This document shows, piece by piece, positions 1 to 7,821 of a stretch of DNA of 64,000 nt. Each line of letters opens with the position of its first letter. Within the stretch, counting starts at the first letter, position 1. The DNA comes from HLUCCA09 sp965277275 (GTDB lineage: Bacteria; Pseudomonadota; Alphaproteobacteria; Rhodobacterales; Rhodobacteraceae), in assembly GCA_965277275.1 (NCBI GenBank), contig CBDICG010000001.1, forward strand, positions 992,001-1,056,000, read 5' to 3'. The notes below the pieces were generated by a model. That model was given only the letters and a program-made list of their open reading frames with translations, did not search any database and was not told where the DNA came from. Position numbers and translations under genes: made by a program.

Positions 1-706
1 CGCCGGAACGCCCTTTGCGATCGTCACTGTCGTGCGCACCGTGGGGGCAACGGCCGCCAAGGCCGGCGCGCGCGCCCTGATTTCGGCCGAGGGTGAGATC
101 CTCGAAGGCTGGGTCGGGGGCGGCTGCGCGCGCGGTGCCGTCCGCCGCGCCACACAGGATGCACTGGCGAGCGGCACTCCCGTCTTCGTGGCGCTGCGCC
201 CGGAGGAAGCGCTCGCAGAGGCCGGGGTCAGCCCGCGCGAAACCCGCGACGGGACGCGCTATGAGCGGAACGGCTGCCCCAGCAAGGGACACATGGATCT
301 CTTCGTCGACCCCGTCCGCCCCGCCCCGCTGCTCGCGATCCTCGGATCGGGGCCGGTGGCCAAGGCGCTTGAGCGGCTTGCCCGCCCGTTCGGGTTCGAA
401 CTCGCTTCGACCCTGCCCGAAGGCACTCCGCCCGCCTACGTCGTCGTCGCCACCCAGGGCAGCGGCGACAAGGCTCAGCTGGCCGAGGCAGTCGCCTCGG
501 GGGCGGGATACGTCGCCTTTGTCGGCAGCCGGCGCAAGTTCGAAACGTTGCGCACAGCGCTCGTGGAAGCGGGGGCAAGCGATACCGCGCTCGACGCAGT
601 CCGCGCCCCCGCCGGCTTGCCGATCGGCGCGGCCAATGCCGAAGAGATCGCGCTGTCGATCCTCGCCGAGATCACGGCACATCGCAGAACAGGAGACACG
701 GGATGA
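1..706 (+). CDS. XdhC/CoxI family maturation protein, 5' end outside the window
   Basis: The reading frame is open from the left edge (codons from base 2), so the true start lies upstream and about 235 residues are visible. XdhC-family proteins bind molybdenum cofactor and help insert it into xanthine dehydrogenase/CO-dehydrogenase-type hydroxylases in the cytoplasm. Visible hallmarks are the N-domain segment WVGGGCARGAV, the NGCPSKGHMDLFV stretch before the linker, and a C-terminal Rossmann-like domain beginning LLAILGSGPVAKALE and ending GLPIGAANAEEIALSILAEI. The stop overlaps the next start (ATGA, 703-706), so translation is probably coupled to the MobA-like gene. The structural hydroxylase genes (coxSLM-like) are presumably upstream, outside the window; that is inference. 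Confidence 0.85.
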   Translation, partial: AGTPFAIVTVVRTVGATAAKAGARALISAEGEILEGWVGGGCARGAVRRATQDALASGTPVFVALRPEEALAEAGVSPRETRDGTRYERNGCPSKGHMDLFVDPVRPAPLLAILGSGPVAKALERLARPFGFELASTLPEGTPPAYVVVATQGSGDKAQLAEAVASGAGYVAFVGSRRKFETLRTALVEAGASDTALDAVRAPAGLPIGAANAEEIALSILAEITAHRRTGDTG

Positions 707-1311
707 AGACCGCCGCCATCATCCTCGCCGCCGGTTTCTCGACGCGGATGGGAGCGCCGAACAAGCTCGTGCAGCACGTCGCGGGCAAGGCCGTTCTGGC
801 CAGTGTGGCGGACGCGGTGCTGGGCGTTTCGGACACGGTGCCGCTGGTCATCCTCGGCCATGAGTCCGGGCTCGTCTCCGATGTGCTCGACGGGTTGCCT
901 GTCGATCTGATCGAGAACCCGGACCCTGCGCGCGGTCAGGCGAGCTCCGTCCGCCTTGGGCTCGAGGAAGCACCCCAGGCAGACGCGACCCTTGTCGTTC
1001 TGGGCGATCAGCCGTTCCTGACCACGGCCGCGTTGCAGCGCCTCTTGCGGGCACATGAATCCAATGGAGGCGACCGCATCACCGTTCCGGTCAACGGCGA
1101 GATGCGCGGCAACCCGGTGGTGATCCCATGGGCGCTGCGCCAGTCGATCCTCGCGGGGGGCGCCAACATCGGATGTGGCAGCTTCACCCGCAAGAACCCG
1201 GAGCTGACCCGCGCCTATCCCACTGAGGATGCGGCCTATTTCCTTGACATCGATACGCCGCAGGATCTCGAGGACGCCCGCCTGCGCAGCCGCGGTGAGC
1301 TGGCCTCATGA
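703..1311 (+). CDS. MobA-like NTP transferase (molybdenum cofactor nucleotidyltransferase family)
   Basis: 202 residues. The N-terminus reads AAIILAAGFSTRMGAPNKLV, the G-x-G-x-x-R-x-G-like nucleotide-binding loop of the NTP_transf_3/MocA-MobA family. LGDQPFL matches the conserved metal-binding Asp region, and the C-terminus has the family's DIDTPQDL ending. Members add CMP or GMP to molybdopterin for hydroxylase enzymes. Position between an XdhC gene and a CoxG gene supports a cytidylyltransferase serving a CO-dehydrogenase/xanthine-dehydrogenase-like enzyme. The start overlaps the upstream stop by 4 nt (ATGA) and lies behind AGGAGACACGGG. The stop itself overlaps a further ATG at 1308. Confidence 0.85.
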   Translation: MKTAAIILAAGFSTRMGAPNKLVQHVAGKAVLASVADAVLGVSDTVPLVILGHESGLVSDVLDGLPVDLIENPDPARGQASSVRLGLEEAPQADATLVVLGDQPFLTTAALQRLLRAHESNGGDRITVPVNGEMRGNPVVIPWALRQSILAGGANIGCGSFTRKNPELTRAYPTEDAAYFLDIDTPQDLEDARLRSRGELAS

Positions 1312-1436
1312 GCGCGCACGGATCAGTTTCCACACGGCTCCTCGCGCGCCTCCGGCGTGCGCTGAAACACCTCTTTCCACCCCCCACCAAGGCGCAGGCC
1401 GACGTGCTGGAACGCATCAAACATCCCTGCTGCTGA
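1308..1436 (+). CDS. Small 42-residue protein coupled to the Mo-hydroxylase accessory operon
   Basis: An ATG at 1308 overlaps the TGA of the MobA-like gene in an ATGA, the same arrangement used elsewhere in this operon, and opens 42 codons to TGA at 1434-1436. The product is basic in its first half (RLLARLRRALKHLF), has a proline patch PPPTK and ends DVLERIKHPCC, with a terminal Cys pair. No family was recognised. The coupled start, the fit into the otherwise empty 147-nt space before coxG, and the lack of any other gene there support translation. It could be a metal- or cofactor-handling small protein, but that is only a guess from the Cys-Cys end. It could also be a chance frame. Confidence 0.45.
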   Translation: MSAHGSVSTRLLARLRRALKHLFPPPTKAQADVLERIKHPCC

Positions 1437-1458
1437 AAAGCTGAAGAAAGGTTCGACC

Positions 1459-1911
1459 ATGGAACTGACCGACGAAATCGTCATCGACGCCCCGCGCGAC
1501 GCAGTTTACGCGGCGCTGAACGACCCCGAGATCCTCAAGGAGTGCATCCCCGGATGCGAAGAGCTGATCCAGCACTCCGACACCGAACTGGAGGCCAAGG
1601 TCGTGCTCAAGGTGGGCCCGGTGAAGGCCCGCTTCAGCGGTGCGGTGACGCTCGACAAGTCGGGCGCGCCGGAGCACTTCTCGCTCACCGGCGAGGGCAA
1701 TGGCGGCAAGGCGGGCTTTGCCAAGGGCGGCGCGGATGTCACGCTGCGCGAGGAGGACGGGCAGACCGTTCTCACCTACGACGCCAAGGTCGACATCGGC
1801 GGCAAGCTTGCCCAGCTCGGCAGCCGGCTTGTGGCCAGCACGGCCAAGAAGCTCTCGGCCAAGTTCTTCACCAAGTTCGCCGAGACGTTCGACGAAAAAG
1901 AAGCCGCTTGA
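1459..1911 (+). CDS. coxG: CoxG family SRPBCC-domain protein (CO dehydrogenase subunit G family)
   Basis: 150 residues. It opens MELTDEIVIDAPRDAVYAALNDPEILKECIPGCEEL, the characteristic start of the CoxG/DUF1857-like START-fold family, in which 'D-P-x-x-L-x-x-C-I-P-G-C' is highly conserved. CoxG in Oligotropha recruits CO dehydrogenase to the membrane, and more recent work links the family to quinone delivery for Mo-hydroxylases. Many homologues sit in non-CO clusters, so CO oxidation is not implied. RBS AAGAAAGG lies before the ATG. It is followed 5 nt later by the second XdhC gene. Confidence 0.88.
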   Translation: MELTDEIVIDAPRDAVYAALNDPEILKECIPGCEELIQHSDTELEAKVVLKVGPVKARFSGAVTLDKSGAPEHFSLTGEGNGGKAGFAKGGADVTLREEDGQTVLTYDAKVDIGGKLAQLGSRLVASTAKKLSAKFFTKFAETFDEKEAA

Positions 1912-1916
1912 TCTCC

Positions 1917-2873
1917 ATGTCTGTCTTCGTGCCTCCCCCCTCGAGCTACGAGCTTCCCGAGCAGATCCTCGGCTTCGTTCAGACGGAGCGCGACGCGGGG
2001 CGCACCTGCGCGCTGATCGTGGTGACGGGCCTGTCCGGGGGATCGATGCGGCAGGTCGGGTCGCTCTCGGCGGTCTCGGAAAGCGGCGTGATGGCGGGCT
2101 ATGTCTCGAACGGCTGCATCGACGCCGACATCGCGGCGCAGGCCGGGGACGCGCTCGCAGAGGGCCGCCCGCGCGCCCTGAAGTACGGCGCAGGCAGCCC
2201 CTTCATCGATCTGCAACTGCCGTGCGGAGGGTCCGTCGATCTGCTGATCGTGCCCGCGCCCGATCCGGCGGCGATCGATGCGGCGCTTGCTGCCCTCGCG
2301 GCCCGCGCGGAGGTGCACCTTCGCTTCGACCCGGGGACGGGTGTTCATCTCGCCACGGCGCTCGTGGGGCAGACCTACCGCTATACGCCGGCGCTGCGGC
2401 TGATCATTGCGGGCAAGGGGCCGGCGCTGTCGGCCATGGTGCGCCATGCCGTTACGTCCGACATCGTCACAACGTTCGCCTCCCCCCAGGTCGAGGATCA
2501 GGAAAGCCTTGCCGGGACGGGCGCCGAGACCGCTTTCGAGCTCACCTCACCCTGGGCGCCGGTGCGGTTTGACGCCGACCCATGGACAGCCGTCGTGACG
2601 CTCTTTCATGACCATGTCTGGGAAACGGCGATCCTGAAGGCTGCCGTCGAAACGGACGCGTTCTACATTGGCTGCCTCGGCAGCGTCCGCACGCAAGCCG
2701 CCCGACGCCTCGCGCTTGAGGCAGAGGGGGTGACGCCCGCACAGATCGGCCGGATTCTGGGCCCGATCGGGCTCATCCCGTCCTCGCGGAGCGCCAATGA
2801 CCTGGCGATCTCGGTGCTCGCCGAAATCAGGATGCACCACAAGGCGCGCGTTGCGGAAGTGGCGGCGGCCTAG
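1917..2873 (+). CDS. XdhC family protein, full length
   Basis: 318 residues from the ATG at 1917; the frame stays open upstream only because it overlaps coxG out of frame. The N-terminal XdhC/CoxI domain is visible as TCALIVVTGLSGGSMRQVGSLSAVSESGVMAGYVSNGCIDADI. The C-terminal XdhC Rossmann domain begins LRLIIAGKGPALSAMVRHA and ends with the conserved RILGPIGLIPSSRSANDLAISVLAEI. It is the second XdhC paralogue of this operon. Such pairs are common in cox-type clusters, where one copy may serve in sulfuration and the other in cofactor insertion. It is the last gene before the convergent LacI gene at 2992. Confidence 0.85.
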   Translation: MSVFVPPPSSYELPEQILGFVQTERDAGRTCALIVVTGLSGGSMRQVGSLSAVSESGVMAGYVSNGCIDADIAAQAGDALAEGRPRALKYGAGSPFIDLQLPCGGSVDLLIVPAPDPAAIDAALAALAARAEVHLRFDPGTGVHLATALVGQTYRYTPALRLIIAGKGPALSAMVRHAVTSDIVTTFASPQVEDQESLAGTGAETAFELTSPWAPVRFDADPWTAVVTLFHDHVWETAILKAAVETDAFYIGCLGSVRTQAARRLALEAEGVTPAQIGRILGPIGLIPSSRSANDLAISVLAEIRMHHKARVAEVAAA

Positions 2874-2991
2874 TCTCGGCACGACCGGCCGAGGCGGGTC
2901 GCGCGGTAGATCACGCCACGGCACCGGCTGCGCGTTCGTCTGAGCGCGCCTGGCCTCATCCACCACGCCGGTGCCGGGAACCAAAGCCGCC

Positions 2992-3987
2992 TCAGACGGG
3001 CCGCAGGGTTCCGCGCTCCACAAGATCGCACGCCATCACCTGCACGAGCGGTGGTGCGTCCGGTGTCTCCAGCAGCGTGATAACGCGGTTGATCGAGGTC
3101 TCGATAATGGCCCCGATCGGTTGCTGGATCGTGGTCAGGTCGATGTTTTCCCAACCCGCCATTTCCATATCGTTCAGGCCGATCAGCCCGACGTCTTCGG
3201 GAACGCGCCTGCCGCCCTCCCGCAGCGCCGCCATCGCACCGATGGACAAGACGTCGTCACCGCAGAAATACGCCTCCGCCAAGGGCGCTTGCATCAGGCG
3301 GCGCATCTCGTCGCGCCCTGCATCGAAGGAATAGGCACGCGCAAAACTGTGGGTCACGCTGATGCCCGCCTGCCCGTTGCAGGCGTCGAGGAAGCCAAGC
3401 AGCCGGTCCTGGGTGGATGTCGCGATCTCCGGGCCACCGAGAAACGCCACGCGTGAGTAGCCGCGCGCCAGCAACGTGCGCCCCGCGAGGGCGCCGCATG
3501 CGACATTGTCGATCCCGACGACATCCACGACCGGGACGGGATTCGGGCGCCCGAACGTGTGCACGACCGGTAGATCCGCCTCGCGGAAGGCGCGGGCGAA
3601 CGCGGGCGGAAGGGTCGACGAGGCCACCACGACGGCATCCACCGAATACTGACGCAAGAGCTGGACAGAATGGCTCGGGTCGGTCTCGTCGGTCAGGTTC
3701 ACGATCAACGGGCGGAGGCCACGCTCCTGCAAGCCGCGCGTGAACCTGTCGAAGACCTCCAGAAAGATCGGATTGTGAAAGTTGTTGGAGATCAGGCCGA
3801 TGAGCTTGGTGCGCCCGGTCGTGAGGCTGGAAGCCAGCGCGTTCGGCCGATAGCCGAGCTCTTCCGCAGCGGCATGGACCTTCGCGCGCATCTGTTCCGA
3901 GACCGACGCCCCGGCCGTGAACGTCCGGGAGACAGCAGAGGGCGACACCCCCGCCAGTTCGGCCACATCTTTCAAGGTTACCGGCAT
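2992..3987 (-). CDS. LacI family transcriptional regulator, probable repressor of the inositol regulon
   Basis: 331 residues. The N-terminal LacI helix-turn-helix VTLKDVAELAGVSPSAVSRTF spans residues 3-23, followed by the hinge with LGYRPNALASSL. The effector domain of the periplasmic-binding-protein type carries typical LIGLISNNFHNPIF, VGIDNVACGALAGRTLL and CGDDVLSIGAMAAL segments. It is divergent from the sugar ABC importer. A perfect palindrome TTGCAACCGGTTGCAA sits at 4029-4044 between the two starts, and the same palindrome recurs at the iolD promoter. From that I infer that this protein autoregulates and controls transport and catabolism together. Many alphaproteobacteria use RpiR-type IolR instead, so a LacI-type iol regulator would be an alternative solution. 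Confidence 0.9.
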   Translation of the reverse strand: MPVTLKDVAELAGVSPSAVSRTFTAGASVSEQMRAKVHAAAEELGYRPNALASSLTTGRTKLIGLISNNFHNPIFLEVFDRFTRGLQERGLRPLIVNLTDETDPSHSVQLLRQYSVDAVVVASSTLPPAFARAFREADLPVVHTFGRPNPVPVVDVVGIDNVACGALAGRTLLARGYSRVAFLGGPEIATSTQDRLLGFLDACNGQAGISVTHSFARAYSFDAGRDEMRRLMQAPLAEAYFCGDDVLSIGAMAALREGGRRVPEDVGLIGLNDMEMAGWENIDLTTIQQPIGAIIETSINRVITLLETPDAPPLVQVMACDLVERGTLRPV

Positions 3988-4028
3988 GATCCGACCCTAG
4001 CCCATGCGGCTCCCTGCGCACCAGCCCC

Positions 4029-4044
4029 TTGCAACCGGTTGCAA
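4029..4044. promoter_or_regulatory. LacI-type operator between regulator and sugar importer
   Basis: TTGCAACCGGTTGCAA is a perfect 16-bp palindrome centred on the CG step typical of LacI-family operators. It lies 42 nt upstream of the LacI start (3987) and 82 nt upstream of the importer's first gene (4126). An identical core occurs at 11044-11059. Confidence 0.85.
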
Positions 4045-4125
4045 TACACGTCGCTCTGTGCTCTCCTACAGGCGTAGAGACGGGCGAACCGTCCGTGGAT
4101 CAGAATGCAAAATCGGGAGGATTGC

Positions 4126-5070
4126 ATGAAGAAGCTTGCAACGACTTTGGCCGTGGGTGTGGCACTTGCGGTGTCTCCGCTGGCCGCAACGGCGCAGGAC
4201 GATGACCTGAGCTACGTGCTCGTCAGCCACGCGCCGGACAGCGACTCGTGGTGGAACACGATCAAGAACGGCATCGCGCTCGCCGGCGAGCAGGTGAACG
4301 TCTCCGTCGAGTACCGCAACCCGCCCACCGGCGACATCGCGGACATGGCGCGCATCATCGAGCAGGCGACGGCAGCCGGCCCGAACGGCATCATCACGAC
4401 GCTGGCCGACTACGACGTGCTGAAAGAGCCGATCCAGAACGCGGTCGCCTCGGGCATCGACGTCATCATCATGAACACCGGCACGCCAGATCAGGCGCGC
4501 GAAGTGGGCGCGCTGATGTATGTCGGTCAGCCCGAGTATGACGCGGGCTATGCGGCCGGTCTGCGCGCCAAGGGCGACGGCGTGACGTCGTTCCTCTGCG
4601 TGAACCATGCCATCCAGCAGCCAACCGTGGGCGAGCGCTGCCGCGGCTTCGCCGACGGCCTCGGCGTGGATCTCGGCGAGTCGATGCTCGACAGCGGCAC
4701 CGACCCCTCGGAGATCAAGAACAAGGTCCTGGCCTATCTCTCCGCCAACCCGGAGACGGACGGCATCCTGACGCTGGGCCCGGTCTCGGCGGATCCGACC
4801 ATCGCCGCGCTCGAAGAGAACGGCATGGCCGGTGAGATGTACTTCGGCACCTTCGACCTCGGCGAAGAGATCGTAAAGGCGATCAAGGGCGGCGTCATCG
4901 AGTGGGGCATCGACCAGCAGCCCTTCCTGCAGGCCTACCTGCCGGTCGTGGTGATGGCCAACTACCACCGCTACGGCGTGCTGCCCGGCAACAACATCAA
5001 CTCCGGCCCCGGCTTCGTGACAGCCGACGGGCTCGAGAAGGTGGAAGCCTACGCCGGCGAATACCGGTAA
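4126..5070 (+). CDS. Sugar ABC transporter periplasmic binding protein (candidate inositol binding protein)
   Basis: 314 residues from the ATG at 4126 (RBS GGGAGG at 4115-4120); an in-frame upstream ATG at 4105 would spoil the signal peptide. A Sec signal MKKLATTLAVGVALAVSPLA with cleavage near ATAQ-DD is followed by a type I periplasmic binding fold (Peripla_BP_4), seen in DSWWNTIKNGIALAGEQ, GIDVIIMNTG and TDGILTLGPVSADPTIAALEENG. It delivers a sugar or polyol to the permease/ATPase encoded next. The general family is FrcB/RbsB/IbpA. The shared operator with iolD makes myo-inositol the best candidate ligand, but fructose or another sugar is not excluded by sequence. Confidence 0.88.
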   Translation: MKKLATTLAVGVALAVSPLAATAQDDDLSYVLVSHAPDSDSWWNTIKNGIALAGEQVNVSVEYRNPPTGDIADMARIIEQATAAGPNGIITTLADYDVLKEPIQNAVASGIDVIIMNTGTPDQAREVGALMYVGQPEYDAGYAAGLRAKGDGVTSFLCVNHAIQQPTVGERCRGFADGLGVDLGESMLDSGTDPSEIKNKVLAYLSANPETDGILTLGPVSADPTIAALEENGMAGEMYFGTFDLGEEIVKAIKGGVIEWGIDQQPFLQAYLPVVVMANYHRYGVLPGNNINSGPGFVTADGLEKVEAYAGEYR

Positions 5071-5080
5071 CACCACGCGG

Positions 5081-5109
5081 GGGCGGCCAACGGGCCGCCC
5101 TTTGCTTTT
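5081..5109 (+). terminator. Hairpin with T-rich tail between binding protein and permease
   Basis: A perfect 8-bp stem GGGCGGCC/GGCCGCCC (5081-5088 and 5093-5100) with an AACG loop is followed by TTTGCTTTT. It sits 10 nt after the binding-protein stop and before the permease RBS. A leaky terminator or mRNA-stabilising hairpin here would give more binding protein than membrane components, a known arrangement in ABC operons. Confidence 0.75.
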
Positions 5110-5143
5110 CTGGAAGACACATACCTGACGGGAGGGGAGCGCG

Positions 5144-6268
5144 ATGTCCGAGACAACGCAGGCGAAACCAGTCGCCGACGAACGCGTCAAGGAGATCGGC
5201 GGATTGCGCAAGGCGCTGATCCGGCCCGAGCTTGGCGGCATGGTCGGGGCGGTCGCCGTATTCGTATTCTTTCTTCTGACCGCGTTCGACAGCGGCATGT
5301 TCAATGCCCAGGGCATCATGAACTGGTCGGTCGTCTCGGCTCAGTTCATGATCATCGCCGTGGGCGCGTGCCTGCTGATGATCGCTGGCGAATTCGACCT
5401 TTCCGTCGGCTCGATGATCGGCTTTTCGGGCATGATCATTGCGATCCTGAGCATGACGCTTGGCTGGCCTGTCTGGATGGCGATCATCGCGGCGTTCGTC
5501 CTGGCCCTCGCGATCGGCGCGCTCAACGGCTTCATCGTCATCCGAACGGGTCTGCCCAGCTTCATCGTGACGCTGGCGTTTCTCTTCATCCTGCGCGGCT
5601 TCACGATCTACTTGCCCCAGACCATCGAGAACAAGACGATCATCGGCGGCATTCGGGACGTGGCAGAGGGCGATTGGCTTGCCCCGATCTTCGGCGGCAA
5701 GATCCTGGGAGGGTTCTTCCAGTGGCTCGGCGACATCGGCGTGATCGGGGTCTTCGAACGGGGCACCCGCGCCGGCGAGCCGGTGGTCGACGGGATCCCG
5801 ATGCTCATCATCTGGGCCATCGTTCTGGTGGCCGTCGGTCACATCATCCTGATGAAAACCCGCTTTGGAAACTGGATCTTCGCCGCCGGTGGCGACGCGG
5901 AAGCGGCCCGCAACTCGGGCGTTCCGGTCAACCGGGTGAAGGTGCTGATGTTCATGTTCACCGCCTTTTGCGCGACCGTCTTCGCCACCTGCCAGGTGAT
6001 GGAGTTTGGCTCCGCGGGCGCGGACCGCGGCCTTCTGAAAGAGTTCGAGGCGATCATCGCCGTGGTCATCGGGGGCGCGCTCCTGACGGGCGGCTACGGC
6101 TCGGTCATCGGTGCCGCCCTTGGTGCGCTGATCTTCGGCGTGGTGCAGCAGGGCCTCTTCTTTGCAGGGGTGGAAAGCTCGCTCTTCAGGGTGTTCCTCG
6201 GGGTGATCCTGCTCGGCGCTGTGATCCTGAACACCTACATTCGCCGCATGATCACGGGGGAACGTTGA
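5144..6268 (+). CDS. Sugar ABC transporter permease (BPD_transp_2 / RbsC-FrcC family)
   Basis: 374 residues, strongly hydrophobic, with about ten predicted membrane segments beginning near residue 35 (MVGAVAVFVFFLLTAF). The diagnostic GEFDLSVGSMIGFSGM and the GFIVIRTGLPSFIVTLAFLFILRGF segments are characteristic of the ribose/fructose/inositol-type permease family. GGGAGGGG lies ahead of the ATG at 5144. A cytoplasmic loop containing NSGVPVNRVKVLMF probably contacts the ATPase. As in FrcC-type permeases, the single subunit would homodimerise. Confidence 0.9.
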   Translation: MSETTQAKPVADERVKEIGGLRKALIRPELGGMVGAVAVFVFFLLTAFDSGMFNAQGIMNWSVVSAQFMIIAVGACLLMIAGEFDLSVGSMIGFSGMIIAILSMTLGWPVWMAIIAAFVLALAIGALNGFIVIRTGLPSFIVTLAFLFILRGFTIYLPQTIENKTIIGGIRDVAEGDWLAPIFGGKILGGFFQWLGDIGVIGVFERGTRAGEPVVDGIPMLIIWAIVLVAVGHIILMKTRFGNWIFAAGGDAEAARNSGVPVNRVKVLMFMFTAFCATVFATCQVMEFGSAGADRGLLKEFEAIIAVVIGGALLTGGYGSVIGAALGALIFGVVQQGLFFAGVESSLFRVFLGVILLGAVILNTYIRRMITGER

Positions 6269-6296
6269 CCCGAAAGGTCACGTCAGGAGGATTGAT

Positions 6297-7091
6297 ATGA
6301 ACACCCGCACAGAGCACGCCCCGATCATCCAGATGAAGAACATCGAGAAGCACTTCGGCAGCGTCATCGCGCTGGCGGGTGTCTCGGTGGATGTCTTTCC
6401 GGGCGAGTGCCACTGCCTGCTCGGCGACAACGGCGCCGGCAAGTCGACCTTTATCAAGACGATGTCGGGCGTACACAAACCGACCCATGGCGAGATCGTA
6501 TTCGAAGACCAGCCTATGCACTTCGAGGACCCGCGCGACGCCATCTCGGCCGGGATCGCGACGGTGCACCAGCACCTCGCGATGATCCCCCTGATGTCCG
6601 TCAGCCGGAATTTCTTCATGGGGAACGAGCCGGTTGTAAAGCGCTTCGGCATCCCCTTCTTCGACCATGAATACGCCGACCGCGTGACGATGGAAGAGAT
6701 GCGCAAGATGGGTATCAACCTGCGCGGCCCCGATCAGGCGGTGGGCACCCTCTCGGGCGGCGAGCGCCAGACGGTCGCGATCTCCCGCGCAGTGCATTTC
6801 GGCGCCAAGGTGCTGATCCTCGACGAGCCGACCTCGGCCCTCGGCGTGCGGCAAACAGCCAATGTGCTCGCCACCATCGACAAGGTGCGCAAGCAGGACA
6901 TCGCCGTGGTGTTCATCACCCACAACGTGCGCCACGCCATGGCCGTGGGGGATCGCTTTACGGTGCTCAATCGCGGCAAGACCCTCGGCACCGCCCAGCG
7001 CGGCCAGATCACGCCCGAAGAGCTGCAGGACCTGATGGCAGGCGGGCAGGAGATGGTGCAGCTGGAGGGCTCGCTCGGCGGAACGGTGTAG
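6297..7091 (+). CDS. Sugar ABC transporter ATP-binding protein, single-domain FrcA type
   Basis: 264 residues with one nucleotide-binding domain: Walker A GDNGAGKST (about residues 44-52), signature LSGGERQ, Walker B VLILDEPTSAL and the switch His in VVFITHN. RbsA- and IatA-type sugar ATPases are about 500 residues with two fused domains. This single-domain form matches the fructose FrcA type and must act as a homodimer. AGGAGG at 6285-6290 precedes ATG 6297, 28 nt after the permease stop. It is the last transporter gene. Confidence 0.9.
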   Translation: MNTRTEHAPIIQMKNIEKHFGSVIALAGVSVDVFPGECHCLLGDNGAGKSTFIKTMSGVHKPTHGEIVFEDQPMHFEDPRDAISAGIATVHQHLAMIPLMSVSRNFFMGNEPVVKRFGIPFFDHEYADRVTMEEMRKMGINLRGPDQAVGTLSGGERQTVAISRAVHFGAKVLILDEPTSALGVRQTANVLATIDKVRKQDIAVVFITHNVRHAMAVGDRFTVLNRGKTLGTAQRGQITPEELQDLMAGGQEMVQLEGSLGGTV

Positions 7092-7281
7092 CGCCATCGC
7101 ATGGGGTGTCCGCGGCTGGCGGAGCTCAGGGCACCGTCGCGCGCGTGATACGCCCAGGTCACAACCCCGCGCGTCTGGCAGCGCATCTGCCAGCTTGGTC
7201 TACGAGGAAGACCTCGACCAGAGTGTAGAACAGGGCGGCCTACCGACGCGCGTGAAACCCTGAACAAGGGAGGCCAACACC

Positions 7282-7680
7282 ATGCGAATCCGCGCGTTCC
7301 TGATTTTCTGCTCGGTCGGTCTTGTGCCGATTGCACTCGGCTACGGGGCCAATCCGTCATTCACGATGAACGCGCTCTTTGGCATTCCCGTCGACGGCGT
7401 CAACCTCACCCACATTCTGCGCGCCGTGATGGGCCTTTACCTGGGCATGGTCGTCCTGTGGGTCTGGGGCGCGTTCAACAAACCGATGGAGGCGCCAGCG
7501 CTTGTTGCGTGCGCCGTTTTCATGCTCGGATTGGCAGCCGGAAGGATCTTGAGCATCTTGGTCGACGGCATGCCGCATTGGCTTCTGGTCGTCTATGCCC
7601 TGCTGGAGGTTGTGTTCGGCCTGACCGCGATCGCCCTCTATCGCAGCACCACCATGTCTGCTGGCGAAGACAGGCACTAG
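7282..7680 (+). CDS. DUF4345 family membrane protein
   Basis: 132 residues with four hydrophobic segments, starting IRAFLIFCSVGLVPIALGYG and including the conserved NLTHILRAVMGLYLGMVVLWVWGA typical of DUF4345. The function of the family is unknown. AGGGAGG at 7267 precedes ATG 7282. It lies 190 nt after the ATPase gene in the same orientation and is not obviously part of the transport complex. It ends before the convergent oxidoreductase at 7822. Confidence 0.75.
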   Translation: MRIRAFLIFCSVGLVPIALGYGANPSFTMNALFGIPVDGVNLTHILRAVMGLYLGMVVLWVWGAFNKPMEAPALVACAVFMLGLAAGRILSILVDGMPHWLLVVYALLEVVFGLTAIALYRSTTMSAGEDRH

Positions 7681-7821
7681 CCGACCAGCCGGGGGTATGC
7701 CGCACTCCGCACGGTTGGCGCGGGCACGCCGCAACGGGCACAGGCCGCGTATCCTCCCGGTGCGACAGAGGCCAAAAGGCCCGCGCCCAAGCGACAGACG
7801 CACAGAACAGACCGGCCTTCC

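Noticed and set aside
4105..4125. Upstream ATG for the sugar-binding protein
   Set aside because: Starting at 4105 would place a charged segment before the signal peptide; the RBS fits the ATG at 4126.
4066..5319. 417-codon minus-strand frame across the sugar-binding protein
   Set aside because: It overlaps a well-supported SBP gene with a signal peptide and RBS, and its sequence is His/Asp/Val-rich antisense noise.
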